Source: Moraxellaceae bacterium (lineage in GTDB: Bacteria; Pseudomonadota; Gammaproteobacteria; Pseudomonadales; Ketobacteraceae). Taken from it: DNA of 6,906 nucleotides. The stretch is taken from the NCBI GenBank assembly GCA_002402125.1, contig NVVG01000117.1, positions 7,246 to 14,151 of the forward strand. The letters run 5' to 3'. The notes beneath the pieces were generated by a model, which worked only from the letters and a program-made list of their open reading frames with translations, was not told the DNA's origin and made no database searches. Within the stretch, counting starts at the first letter, position 1. The number at the start of each line of letters is the position of its first letter. The position numbers and the translations under genes were made by a program. Shown here piece by piece: positions 6,889 to 6,906 of this stretch.

Positions 6889-6906
6889 TAAGCAATTAAT
6901 TGCTTA
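6889..6906. repeat. Perfect 18-base palindrome upstream of the permease
   Basis: TAAGCAATT and AATTGCTTA form an uninterrupted palindrome that ends exactly at the window edge, 31 bases upstream of the proposed permease start. It may be longer: the next outer pair would need a G at 6907 to match C at 6888. Without a spacer it can form only a shortened stem in RNA, and no U-run follows on the minus strand, so a dimeric regulator site is at least as likely as a terminator of an upstream gene. It does not resemble the usual Fur box. Confidence 0.5.

Overview
The window reads as ordinary chromosomal DNA from a gammaproteobacterium. The evidence is an SmrA-type Smr protein with the gammaproteobacterial N-terminal pattern, a short lipobox lipoprotein with a BamE-like motif, a full-length Acs of the enterobacterial type, and an FbpBC-type ferric iron ABC transporter. 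The species cannot be named from this sequence. Coding density is high, and no stretch longer than about 125 bases lacks a gene. I see no rRNA, tRNA, insertion sequence, phage gene or CRISPR array.

Layout. Positions 1-1838 carry a tight plus-strand gene string: the last 33 codons of an unidentified protein, a small lipoprotein (122-373), smrA (391-972) and a membrane protein with the BASS transporter fold (984-1838). Gaps are 19, 17 and 11 bases, so they are probably co-transcribed. Positions 1839-1958 separate two convergent transcription units and hold several inverted repeats that may end transcription from one or both sides. Everything after that is on the minus strand. Read in transcription order it is a two-domain ABC permease (6858-5125), its ATPase (5128-4019, ATGA overlap with the permease) and acetyl-CoA synthetase (3896-1959). 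The ATPase and acs are separated by 122 bases that could hold an acs promoter.

How the genes work together. The permease and ATPase form the membrane and motor parts of a binding-protein-dependent importer, most likely for Fe(III). The periplasmic binding protein (FbpA type) is not in the window and may lie beyond position 6906. Acs activates acetate to acetyl-CoA, and nothing in the sequence links it functionally to the transporter. The plus-strand genes have no obvious shared pathway.

The most useful second looks are: the BASS-fold protein, which appears to lack the residues that bind sodium in characterised homologues; a probable TTG start for the permease; a perfect 18-base palindrome at the window edge; and a 12-base in-frame tandem duplication in the ATPase tail. 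I found no convincing new biological system.
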